Of a stretch of DNA of 41,206 nt, positions 23,873 through 34,161 are shown piece by piece. The stretch comes from Deltaproteobacteria bacterium (GTDB taxonomy: Bacteria > Myxococcota_A > UBA9160 > UBA4427). The stretch is from assembly GCA_019310975.1 (NCBI GenBank), contig JAFDDH010000046.1, forward strand, positions 1 to 41,206. The letters run 5' to 3'. Both the position numbers and the translations under genes were made by a program. The notes under the pieces were generated by a model, which ran no database searches, was not told where the DNA came from, and saw only the letters and a list, made by a program, of their open reading frames with translations. Each line of letters opens with the position of its first letter. Position 1 is the first letter of the stretch.

Positions 23873-25169
23873 TTCGGGTCCCACCACTCCAGCGGGTCGA
23901 CGTAGGTGCCCCCAACGAGTGTCGCGAAGTGCAGATGGTCACCCGCAGCCAGCCCACTGATGCCCGAGCGCCCCAGCACGTCTCCCTGCGCGACGCTCTG
24001 GCCCGTCTCGACTTCGATCTGCGAGAGGTGTCCGTAGAGGGTGGCGAGGCCCAGGCCATGGTCGACGATCACGCAGTTGCCATAGATGCCGAGGTCCTCG
24101 GCGAAGATGACCACGCCAGCGTTCGCGGCAGTGATGCGGGCTGCCGTGGTGCTGGCGAGATCGAAGCCGAAGTGGCGAGCCTGGGAAATCTTCCGCCCGC
24201 CCAGGTTGTAGGTGCGGTGTTCGGCGAAGCGGCTCATCACCTTCGAGCCGGCGAGCTGCGTGAACGCGCCGGACCAGAGCGGCCGGGCGGCGCCATCCTG
24301 CACGCGCTCTCTGATCATGCGCTCGTTGCGAGCGCGCAGCTCCTCGTTGACACCGCGGAAAGTCTCGGAGGGCCCGACGACGGGCAGGCCGGCCGTTCGT
24401 GCGAGCGGCGCGGCGACACGCGCAATGAAGGTCTCGTCGATGTCGATCTGACTCTTGGCGAACTGGCGCTCGATGACGCGTGCCGGAAAGCGCACACTGT
24501 CCTCGTTGCCGGCCTCGTCGGCCGCCACGACCTCGACGAGTGGATCGCTCGCCGCATCGACTGGAATCGCGAAGAGGGCGATGTGTGCGTCCGCATCGGC
24601 GGGATGCGGATGGCCGGGAAAGAAAGTGTTCCCGACGCGGATCCCGTGCACGGGTACATCCGAGTCGACGCGGTAGACGGCCGCCGCCGAGCCGCCCCGG
24701 TACACATAGGTAAGCCCGCTCTGCACCGAGACGCGCGGCGGTCGCGTGTCGATGACCACCGGTACCGAGAGCTCGGTGCGATTGCCCGAGAAGCCGTCCC
24801 GCCACGACCAATCGCGGACCGAGATCACCAGCGTCGCTTTGCCGTCGGGCAGCCGCTGGGCCACGGGATCGATCTCGATCTCGATGCTGGCCGTCCGGCC
24901 GCCCGGCAAGCCGCCTTCGATCAGGCCGCCGGGCCAAGAGTGATCGGAGAGGGGCTGGGAGCCCGCTTCGTGAAGCAGGCGAATGCTCAGCTCGCGCAGG
25001 CCCGACGCGGGGTCCTCGATCTCGATACTCAGCGTGGCGCCCGCCTTGCCGACCACCAGCTGCTCGGGGGCCACCACCGAGGGTGGCGTGCCCTCGAAGC
25101 GGCCTGCAGCCATATAGCCGCCACCCACCAGAGCCACCAATGCCGCGATCACGAGCAGGGCTCGTGCGT

Positions 25170-25173
<4 letters not shown>
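23824..25173 (-). CDS. M23-family (LytM-type) peptidase, membrane-anchored or secreted
   Basis: This 449-residue protein begins with a hydrophobic segment (residues 4-22, [19 protein letters not shown]), so it is exported or anchored. A large N-terminal region has Ig-like beta character ([20 protein letters not shown]). The C-terminal LytM domain has HFGFDLAS with the first zinc ligands, then [11 protein letters not shown] and [12 protein letters not shown]. Zinc-binding residues are present, so it may be an active peptidoglycan endopeptidase rather than a degenerate activator. The start is GTG 25173 with GGGGGGAG upstream. That start codon overlaps the stop of the extended acsA frame (GTGA), which is likely chance. 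The gene is divergent from the mutase-like fragment. Confidence 0.9.
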
Positions 25174-27722
<2,549 letters not shown>

Positions 27723-27799
27723 CCGAGCGGGGCTCCTTGGTCTGGTCAGGGCAGGATCGTTTTCGGGTGATCAGAAGACGCTTGCCAGGCGGGCTGTCT

Positions 27800-29104
27800 T
27801 CAAGCGCCCTCGTCGCGCATCCAGGCCTCGACGTCGGCCGGGTCCTTTGGGATCGCGCGGGTCAGATTCTCGCAGCCGTCGGCGGTCACGACGACGTCGT
27901 CTTCGATTCGTACGCCGATTCCGCGAAGGGCCTCGGGGGCTTCCTCGTCATCGGCCCTCACGTAGATGCCGGGCTCCACGGTCAACACCATGCCGGGGGC
28001 AAGATCGCGCGGCTTCTCACCGTCCATGTACGAGCCGACATCGTGCACGTCGAGGCCCAGCCAGTGACTGGTGCCATGCATGTAGTAGCGCTTGTAGGCT
28101 TCCTTCTCGATCAGCTCGTCGGCCTCACCTTGCATCAGTCCGAGCTCCAGCATGCCCTCGACGAGATGGCGCACGGTGAGATCGTGGATGGCCGGGAGCG
28201 TGGCGCCCGGCCGCACGGCCAGGAGGGCGGCTCGCTGGGCTGTCAAAACCGTGTCATAGATGGCGCCGCGTACGCCCTCGAAGTGGCCGTTCACGGGATA
28301 GGTGCGCGTCACGTCCGACGCGTAGCCCTCGAGCTCGACGCCCGCGTCGATCAGCACCAGCTCGCCATCCACGAGCGGACGATCGTTGCTCACATAGTGG
28401 AGCACGGCCGCGCTCGCCCCACCCGCCACGATGGAGCCGTAGGCCGGACCGGCTCCGCCACGCCGCCGGAACACGTATCCGAGGGTTGCCTCCAGCTCGT
28501 ACTCGTATCGGCCCGGCGCCATCATCCGAGCGGTCTCGAAGTGCGCCTCGCGGCTGATGTCCGCGGCGCGCCGCATGATGTCGAGCTCGGCGTTGCACTT
28601 CGTCAGGCGCATCTCGTGCAGAATCGTGCGGGGATCGAGCAGCTCCGAGGCGGGCTGCACGCCCTGTCGGCTGCGCAGCCGCAGATCCTCCTGGATCTCG
28701 CAGAGTCGCTGATCGGTGTCGGCGCGCCGGCCCAGGCTGTGGTAGATGCGGCTCGCCCCGCCGAGCAGCTCGGGCAGCTTCTCGAGTAGCTCCTCGCAGC
28801 CGTGGGCGGCGTCGGCCCCGTAGTCGGCTGTCGCGCCCTCCACGCCCGGTCGGTAGCCGGTCCACGTTTGGGCCGCCTTGTCGCGCGGCTGCACGAAGAG
28901 CGTGTAGGCGGGCGCCTCGCCAGTGGTGCGGAAGACTGCCGTGGCGCCGGGGTGCTCGAAGCCCGTCAGGTACCAGAAGTCGCTGTTCTGCCGGAAGGGG
29001 TACTCGGTGTCGTTGGACCGGGTCGGCGTGTTGGCGCCCTGGACGATCGCCACGGAGTCGCTGCCCATGGATTCGACGAAGCGCTGGCGTCTCTCGGCGA
29101 ACAC
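27800..29104 (-). CDS. pepP: Xaa-Pro aminopeptidase
   Basis: This 434-residue protein should cleave the first residue from peptides with proline in second position. The N-terminal domain contains NTPTRSNDTEYPFRQNSDFW and YLTGFEHPGA, typical of PepP. The pita-bread catalytic domain has the metal ligands in VLIDAGVELEGYASDVTRTY, HGTSHWLGLDVHD, LTVEPGIYV and VRIEDDVVV. Length agrees with E. coli PepP (441). The start is GTG 29104 (MFAERRQRF). No Shine-Dalgarno sequence is seen; TAGACT lies 6 nt upstream (29116-29111), which would suit a leaderless transcript. The gene ends 78 bp before the start of acsA on the same strand. A weak GAAGAC/GTCTTC inverted repeat lies just after its stop. Confidence 0.93.
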   Translation of the reverse strand: MFAERRQRFVESMGSDSVAIVQGANTPTRSNDTEYPFRQNSDFWYLTGFEHPGATAVFRTTGEAPAYTLFVQPRDKAAQTWTGYRPGVEGATADYGADAAHGCEELLEKLPELLGGASRIYHSLGRRADTDQRLCEIQEDLRLRSRQGVQPASELLDPRTILHEMRLTKCNAELDIMRRAADISREAHFETARMMAPGRYEYELEATLGYVFRRRGGAGPAYGSIVAGGASAAVLHYVSNDRPLVDGELVLIDAGVELEGYASDVTRTYPVNGHFEGVRGAIYDTVLTAQRAALLAVRPGATLPAIHDLTVRHLVEGMLELGLMQGEADELIEKEAYKRYYMHGTSHWLGLDVHDVGSYMDGEKPRDLAPGMVLTVEPGIYVRADDEEAPEALRGIGVRIEDDVVVTADGCENLTRAIPKDPADVEAWMRDEGA

Positions 29105-29244
29105 GCGCGCAGTCTATCGCAGGAATCCCCCGCCGCCGGGAAGCTACGACGAAGTGACTCGCCGCTCACCATCCGGCCGGCCTGCCATCTCAGGCGGCAC
29201 CGCCGTATGGGACTGCACCAACACGCAAAGAATCGTTTAAATAC

Positions 29245-29266
29245 TTGAATGACATATGTTATTCGA
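29245..29266. promoter_or_regulatory. AT-rich imperfect palindrome, candidate operator upstream of pepP
   Basis: The 22 bp TTGAATGACATATGTTATTCGA form an imperfect palindrome centred on ACATATGT (29252-29259); 9 of 11 positions in each half match. Size and symmetry suit a dimeric (e.g. TetR-type) regulator. A possible minus-strand promoter overlaps it: TTGACT at 29282-29277 and TAACAT at 29261-29256 with a short 15-nt spacer. It lies about 140 bp before the pepP start. Confidence 0.4.
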
Positions 29267-29610
29267 ATGTCGCAAGAGTCAATCCAAGACCTGTCGCCGC
29301 GTCGATGCCGCCCATCGATGCACGCAAGCCAGATCGCCCACGGATCCAAGATCCAAAGATGCTGCTGGAGTTTCGGGCACTTGCAGGCCCCGCCCTCGAG
29401 AGTCGAAGTTGGCACGAGTCCTGCTTTAGAGAGAGCCTATACGATCTGGCCTGAGCTTCCTGGATGTCAACGGGCGCGTTCATCGAGGAAGCTCAGAACC
29501 CCGACGGGGCCTGGGATCCATCGAACGAGGCGCTTTCCCCCAGAACTGCACCCCGCCCAGACCCAGGCCCCCCGGGGTCCAGATCGTAGACCAAGATTTC
29601 TCCTGGAGCG

Positions 29611-29650
29611 AAGGTCGTAGAAGGTCGTAGAAGCTCATAGAAGCTCGTCG
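29611..29650. repeat. Four 10-bp direct repeats (AAGGTCGTAG type)
   Basis: AAGGTCGTAG occurs twice in exact copy (29611-29630), followed by AAGCTCATAG and AAGCTCGTCG (to 29650). The units are contiguous, so one helical turn separates each copy. The array leads directly into the hairpin at 29648-29684. Confidence 0.75.
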
Positions 29651-29684
29651 ATGCCCCCTCCCGGCAACCGGGTGGGGGCATCGA
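29648..29684. terminator. Strong hairpin downstream of rnd, terminator-like
   Basis: TCGATGCCCCC (29648-29658) pairs perfectly with GGGGGCATCGA (29674-29684). After a single T/T mismatch, an inner CCCGG/CCGGG stem closes on the loop CAA. It lies 28 bp beyond the rnd stop on the minus strand. No T-run follows, so it may act as a Rho-assisted terminator or an RNA-stabilising 3' end. Confidence 0.55.
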
Positions 29685-29712
29685 ACTTCTGGGACGCGGA
29701 GGCGCGTACGCG

Positions 29713-30900
29713 CTAGCGGCGCTTGCGCCTGGGGGCCGCCTTCTCGTCCTTGGCCCCCTGATCGTCGGCGAGCACTTCGACGATCTCTTCCCCGAAGCTC
29801 TGGCTGAGCCAGACCTTCAGCTCGCCGATCTCCGCCATCTCGGCGCTGCTCTTGGGATTCGCAAACGCGATCGCCTCGAGGGCGGCGTTGGGACAGAGCA
29901 CGCCGGGGTCGATCTCCAGCTCCTTGGCGCGCGGCGTGCGCCATGTCTTGAGGCGCGCGACGCGTCGTTCGGTGCGGCGGTCCATGCGCCGGCGTCCATT
30001 GCCCTCGAGCTTGGGAATCGGGCCGTGTGGCTTCTTGCAACCCTTCGCAATCGCCTTGAAGATGTCCTTGCCCATGCGCCGGATGATCAGGTCGGAGACA
30101 CCCTTGATGCGCGCCAACGCCTCCGGGCTGTCGGGCCGCGCGTGCGCGAGCTCGAGCAGTGCGCGATTGCCGAGCACCTTGAAGGGCGGGCGATCGACCT
30201 CTCGCGCGCGCGCGTCACGCATCAGGAAGAGCTCGCGCAGCACGGCCAGCTCAGTCGAACCGAGCGCCCGAGCGCCTTTGATGCGCAGATAGCCCAGGCG
30301 GTCGAACTCGCGATCAGGCCATTTGCGCTTGGTGAGGGCCTCGAAATCGGCCATCGCCCACTCCAGCCGCCCCTTCTTGCGCAGCTCCTTCTCGATCTTT
30401 GCGGCCAGGCGCACCAGGTAGAGGACGTCGGATGCCGCGTAGGTGAGCTGCTTCTCGGAGAGCGGCCGGCGCGACCAGTCCGAGCGTTGCTCGTCCTTGG
30501 GCAGCCGGACTCCGAAGTGGTGCTCGATCAGCGCCGCCAGTCCGATGGCCGGATAACCGAGCAGCTGCGCACTGACCATCGTGTCGAAGAGATTATTGAA
30601 CTCGAACCCGCAGTCGCGCTTGAGGACAAAGATGTCGTACTCGGCGGCGTGCAGTAGCAGGCGAACGTCGGGCGATGCGAAGACGGGAGCCAGAGGTGCG
30701 AGCTCGGCCGGTCCGCCCAGTGCGATCGGGTCGATCAGCCAGGCGTGCTTGCGGGTCGCGATCTGGACCAGGCAGGTCTTGTCGAAATAGTGATAGAAGC
30801 TGTCCGCTTCCGTATCGACGGCAACCACATCCTCGCGAAGCAGATCGCGGGCGAGCGACTCCAGGTCGCTCAGCTCGGTAATGATGTCGAAGTCAGCCAC
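29713..30900 (-). CDS. rnd: Ribonuclease D
   Basis: This 395-residue 3'-5' exoribonuclease takes part in tRNA 3'-end trimming. The DEDD catalytic residues are visible in AVDTEADSFYHY (D, E), LLLHAAEYDIFVLKRD (D) and QLTYAASDVLYLVRL (Y, D). The C-terminal half has an HRDC-type helical domain (LGNRALLELAHARPDSPEAL, then IKGVSDLIIRRMGKDIFKAI). The tail is rich in lysine and arginine. Length is near that of E. coli RNase D (375). The start is GTG 30900 with GGGA 1-4 nt upstream, which is close. The hairpin at 29648-29684 probably marks its transcript end. Confidence 0.92.
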   Translation of the reverse strand: MADFDIITELSDLESLARDLLREDVVAVDTEADSFYHYFDKTCLVQIATRKHAWLIDPIALGGPAELAPLAPVFASPDVRLLLHAAEYDIFVLKRDCGFEFNNLFDTMVSAQLLGYPAIGLAALIEHHFGVRLPKDEQRSDWSRRPLSEKQLTYAASDVLYLVRLAAKIEKELRKKGRLEWAMADFEALTKRKWPDREFDRLGYLRIKGARALGSTELAVLRELFLMRDARAREVDRPPFKVLGNRALLELAHARPDSPEALARIKGVSDLIIRRMGKDIFKAIAKGCKKPHGPIPKLEGNGRRRMDRRTERRVARLKTWRTPRAKELEIDPGVLCPNAALEAIAFANPKSSAEMAEIGELKVWLSQSFGEEIVEVLADDQGAKDEKAAPRRKRR

Positions 30901-31019
30901 TCCCGGCTCAACCCTCTAACGCGTGGACCCCCAAGCGAGCAAGGGGATCGAATTGCCAGATTCCGGGGGGCGGGTACGGACGCCACAGAGGGGCGGCGAG
31001 GCCCCACGATCCTAGCCGA

Positions 31020-32231
31020 GTGACCCCGGCGTCGGAAGGGGCACCGTCGGCCAGCATGGCCGCGCCGTGCGGATTGGGTCAGGCTCCATCCCCGATGATC
31101 GCCGCCGGTCTCGGATATTCCACGCGCATGCAGGTCGCGGCCTCCGCCGAGGAGGCGGCAGACCGCGCGATGGCCTCGCTCGGTGGCCGTGAGCCAGCTG
31201 CCGCGCTCGTGATGGCGACCGCGGCATGGGGGGCGGGCAAGCTATCCGAATTGATTGGCGACGTGGCGCGGCGAATCGACTGTCCGGCGCTGGCGGGCGC
31301 GACCGTGGACGGAATGCTGATCGGTCGATTCGAGGTCAGCCGTGTCCCTGCATTGGCGGTGCTGGTCCTGGCCGGGGTCGAGGCCGAGGCCGTGTTGTGC
31401 GAGCCGCTGCCCGGTGACGAGGCCGGCGTGGCCGGCGCCGTGGCGGCCCGTCTGCGCGGCGCGGTTCGCGCCCACGACCTCGTCGTCGCGTTTGCGGACG
31501 CGCTGGCCCTCTCGCCTCAACGCCTGCTCGCGGGCTTCGCACGCGATCTCCCCGGGCTGGCGTTGGTCGGCCTCGGCGCCAGTGAGCCGGCGGGCGATGA
31601 GCCACGCGTCTGGGTGGGGGACGAGATCGGACGGCGTGCCTGCGCGACCCTTGTAGTGCGACCCTTGCAGGCGCCTCGTATCCATGTCACAACGGGGTGT
31701 AGGACCCGTGGGCGCGAACGAAGGGTGACCCGCTCGAGCGGAAGCTGGGTACTCGGCTTGGATGGTCGCCGCGCGCTCGAAGTCCTGCGGGCCGTTCAGC
31801 CGGTCGAGGGCCGTCCTCTGACCCGTGAGCTCCTCGTCTGCCTCGCCGGCGGCGAGCCAGACAGGCCGCCGGTCCTGCGCAATATCGTCGGCGTCGATGA
31901 GCGGCGCGGCGGCTTTGCGTTGCCGGAGCCGGTGCCGGTCGACGCCCGCATCGCATTCTCGATCCCCGATCCCGCGTTCGCTCGCCGGGATCTCCGCGAG
32001 CAGGCGGCGGCCGCAGCCCGTCCGGGCACCGCTCTGGCTCTTCACCTCTCGTGTCAGACCCGTGGCGCGACCCTTTTCGGCGCACCCGGCGCCGAGGGCG
32101 GGATCCTGGCCGACGCCCTGGGCGACGTGCCCCTGCTTGGATTGATGGGCGCCTACCAGCTGGCACCGGCAGGCCGCGGGGTCGGCCAGCTTCACACCTA
32201 CTCGGGGGTTCTCACCCTGCTCGATCAGTGA
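31020..32231 (+). CDS. FIST-domain protein (putative sensory/ligand-binding)
   Basis: This protein of up to 403 residues matches the FIST N and FIST C domains, predicted small-ligand-binding sensory domains usually tied to signal transduction. The N-terminal part has AAGLGYSTRMQVAASAEEAA, AALVMATAAW and GCT-like GATVDGMLIG. The C-terminal part has LSCQTRGATLFGAPGAEGGI and LGDVPLLGLMGAYQLAP. No kinase or output domain is attached, and no sensor partner lies nearby. Start choice is uncertain: GTG 31020 gives the longest form; ATG 31056 and ATG 31095 are alternatives that keep the domain intact. None has a convincing Shine-Dalgarno sequence. It is divergent from rnd. Confidence 0.78.
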   Translation: MTPASEGAPSASMAAPCGLGQAPSPMIAAGLGYSTRMQVAASAEEAADRAMASLGGREPAAALVMATAAWGAGKLSELIGDVARRIDCPALAGATVDGMLIGRFEVSRVPALAVLVLAGVEAEAVLCEPLPGDEAGVAGAVAARLRGAVRAHDLVVAFADALALSPQRLLAGFARDLPGLALVGLGASEPAGDEPRVWVGDEIGRRACATLVVRPLQAPRIHVTTGCRTRGRERRVTRSSGSWVLGLDGRRALEVLRAVQPVEGRPLTRELLVCLAGGEPDRPPVLRNIVGVDERRGGFALPEPVPVDARIAFSIPDPAFARRDLREQAAAAARPGTALALHLSCQTRGATLFGAPGAEGGILADALGDVPLLGLMGAYQLAPAGRGVGQLHTYSGVLTLLDQ

Positions 32232-32250
32232 CCCCCGCTCTGGCCGGGGG
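32232..32250 (+). terminator. Short GC hairpin after the FIST gene
   Basis: CCCCCG (32232-32237) pairs with CGGGGG (32245-32250) around a 7-nt loop, starting immediately after the FIST stop codon. No T-run follows. It is a possible transcript end before the IclR gene. Confidence 0.35.
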
Positions 32251-32326
32251 CCCGTCGGCAGCGAGCTTGCTCATTCGACGCAGCGCCAGTAGGATGTTTC
32301 ATTAATCAGCACAGAGTTCTGAATAA

Positions 32327-32356
32327 TGGAACAGACTGGAATAGATTGGAACTGAC
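32327..32356 (+). repeat. Three 10-bp repeats over the start of the IclR gene
   Basis: TGGAACAGAC (32327-32336), TGGAATAGAT (32337-32346) and TGGAACTGAC (32347-32356) share TGGAA at exact 10-bp spacing. They lie in an AT-richer stretch of an otherwise GC-rich region and overlap the TTG start of the regulator, so they could be binding sites for its own product. Upstream GTTC (32316-32319) and GAAC (32329-32332) add a short inverted repeat. Confidence 0.4.
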
Positions 32357-33176
32357 TAAATCTCGGCCCAGAGGGACTTCCGGGAGCAGGGCGACGGGCG
32401 CCGAGCCCCTTGGGACGGTCGACAAGGCGATCGACGTCCTCTTCCACCTGCACGGCGCCGGCGGGCCCGAGGGCGTCACGGCGATCGGGCGGACGCTCTC
32501 GATGCCCAAGTCGAGCGTGCACCGCCTGCTGGCTGCACTGCTTCGGCGCGGCCTGGTCGAGCGCGACGATCGTGGCCGCTACCGGCCCGGCGTCGGACTG
32601 GTCGCCCTCGGCCTCGGTGTGCTCGAGCGCGAGCCCGTCGTGGTGGCCGCACGACCGATCCTCGAGCAGTGCGCCGAGGAGGTGGGCGAGACCTTCTTCC
32701 TGGTCGCAGCCCGCGCCGGCGCGCTCGTCGTTCTCGACAAGGCGGAGGGCACGGGCTTCCTGCGCGCCGCGCCCCGTGTCGGCTCGACGGTACCGGTGAA
32801 TGCCACGGCGGTCGGCAAGCTCTACCTGGCCTTCTCCCCGGGTGATCTCGATGCCCACGCGGTCGAGGAGCGGGCGCGCTTTACGGATCGGACGCTCGTC
32901 GATGCCGTCGCGCTGGCTCGTGACGTCGAGGCGGTGAGCGAATCCGGCGTGGCGCGCAATTGCGATGAGTGGATTCCCGGCCTCTCCGTGCTCGCGGCGC
33001 CGGTCTGGCTCGGAGAGCGCCTGGCGGCGGCGGTCGCCTTGGCCGCGCCGTCTCCCCGTCTGCACGAGCTCGGCGAGCAGGCGCTCGCGCAGCGCGTGCG
33101 CGCCGCTGCCGCGCGGATCACGCGCAGGCTTTCCGGGCCCTCCAGCGACCCAATCTTCGCCGGACCGCCGGCCTGA
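32346..33176 (+). CDS. IclR-family transcriptional regulator
   Basis: This 276-residue protein has an N-terminal winged helix-turn-helix (about residues 22-85: LGTVDKAIDVLFHLHGAGGP, VTAIGRTLSMPKSSVHRLLA, LLRRGLVERDDRGRY) and a C-terminal IclR effector-binding domain (about 95-260: AEEVGETFFLVAARAGALVV, VGSTVPVNATAVGKLYLAF, LSVLAAPVW). IclR proteins usually regulate catabolic operons and often their own gene; the effector here is unknown. The only start that keeps the helix-turn-helix and a normal N-terminus is TTG 32346, which is rare and has no clear Shine-Dalgarno sequence. A short out-of-frame ORF (ATG 32326 to TGA 32355, nine codons) overlaps it. ilvE follows after 16 bp. Confidence 0.88.
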   Translation: MELTKSRPRGTSGSRATGAEPLGTVDKAIDVLFHLHGAGGPEGVTAIGRTLSMPKSSVHRLLAALLRRGLVERDDRGRYRPGVGLVALGLGVLEREPVVVAARPILEQCAEEVGETFFLVAARAGALVVLDKAEGTGFLRAAPRVGSTVPVNATAVGKLYLAFSPGDLDAHAVEERARFTDRTLVDAVALARDVEAVSESGVARNCDEWIPGLSVLAAPVWLGERLAAAVALAAPSPRLHELGEQALAQRVRAAAARITRRLSGPSSDPIFAGPPA

Positions 33177-33192
33177 CGCCGAGGAGCGAAAT

Positions 33193-34089
33193 ATGCGCGA
33201 CACAGAGCCGACAAAGGTGTGGATCGACGGCGCCATCGTGGACGCAGATGCCGCGCGCATCAGTGTGCTCGACCACGGGCTGCTCTACGGTGATGGCATC
33301 TTCGAGGGCATGCGAGTCTACTCGGGCCAGGTCTTCCGCTTGCCCGACCATTTGCGGCGCTTCGAGACCGGTGCCCGCGCAATCGGCCTCGAGCTGCCGG
33401 GCGACACCGATTTCGTCGCCCAGGTCGTGCTCGAGACCGCTTGCGCGTTCGGGCAGAGCGAGGCCTATATCCGCCTGATCGCCACGCGCGGCCGCGGCGC
33501 GCTGGGCGTCGACCCGACGACCTGTCACGACCCGCAGCTGATCTGCATCGTCACCTCGATCGCGCTCTATCCCGAGGAGAAGCTCAGCCGCGGCATCGAC
33601 CTGGTGACCGCCAGCCTGCGGCGACCGAGCGCCGACGCCGTCGATCCTGCAATCAAGAGCCTCAACTACCTGAACAGTGTTCTCGCCAAGCGCGAGGCCC
33701 GGCTGCGCGGCGCCGACGAGGCGCTGATCCTCAACCGCGCCGGGATGGTGGCCGAGGCCAGCGTTGCAAACGTCTTCGCCGTCCGGGATGGCACGCTGGC
33801 GACGCCGCAGGTCAGCGACGGTGCGCTGCCGGGCATCACCCGCGCCAGCGTGATCGAGATCGCCGGTGATCTGGGTCTGCCGGTGAGCGAGCGCACGCTG
33901 GGTCGCTTCGATCTGCTGGCTGCCGACGAGGTCTTCCTCACCGGCAGCGGTGCTCGCATCGTGCCGGTCGCGACGCTGGATGGTCAGCCCATCGGGCCGA
34001 GCGGAGCCGGTTGCGGGCCGATCACCGCACGCATCATGGATGCTTTCACGCACTTCACCGAGCATCGAGGCACGCCCCTGAGCGCGTGA
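33193..34089 (+). CDS. ilvE: Branched-chain amino acid aminotransferase
   Basis: This 298-residue PLP enzyme of fold type IV catalyses the last step of valine, leucine and isoleucine synthesis. Family features are LDHGLLYGDGIFEGMRVY near residues 26-43, IRLIATRGRGALGVDP, K155 in IKSLNYLNSVLAKREA as the PLP lysine, E188 in GMVAEASVANVFAV, and the C-terminal LLAADEVFLTGSGARIVPV that binds phosphate. Length and motifs favour IlvE, although D-amino-acid aminotransferase or ADC lyase cannot be wholly ruled out. GAGGAG lies 6 nt before ATG 33193. The gene follows an IclR regulator after 16 bp, an unusual pairing, and comes 73 bp before proS. It could complete the isoleucine route begun by CimA. Confidence 0.88.
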   Translation: MRDTEPTKVWIDGAIVDADAARISVLDHGLLYGDGIFEGMRVYSGQVFRLPDHLRRFETGARAIGLELPGDTDFVAQVVLETACAFGQSEAYIRLIATRGRGALGVDPTTCHDPQLICIVTSIALYPEEKLSRGIDLVTASLRRPSADAVDPAIKSLNYLNSVLAKREARLRGADEALILNRAGMVAEASVANVFAVRDGTLATPQVSDGALPGITRASVIEIAGDLGLPVSERTLGRFDLLAADEVFLTGSGARIVPVATLDGQPIGPSGAGCGPITARIMDAFTHFTEHRGTPLSA

Positions 34090-34161
34090 GGGCGCGCTAG
34101 AGCATCCCCGGGGCTATCCTCTCGCCGCTTCGCCGCGTCGGGCGGGGCCAGGAGGAGCCGC

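Larger units (their letters stand above)
29105..29712. other. 608-bp segment without a recognisable gene between pepP and rnd
   Basis: Small open frames exist on both strands here, but none shows a family motif and they overlap each other. The middle part (about 29210-29460) has visibly lower GC content than its surroundings. It holds an AT-rich palindrome (29245-29266) and a possible promoter toward pepP. The right part holds four 10-bp repeats (29611-29650) and a strong hairpin (29648-29684). A noncoding RNA, a regulatory region or the remains of a lost gene are all possible. Confidence 0.6.

Noticed and set aside
29480-30040. Minus-strand frame of 186 codons overlapping the 3' end of rnd
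   Set aside because: Very rich in arginine, glutamine and proline, lies in an alternative frame of rnd and shows no family motif.
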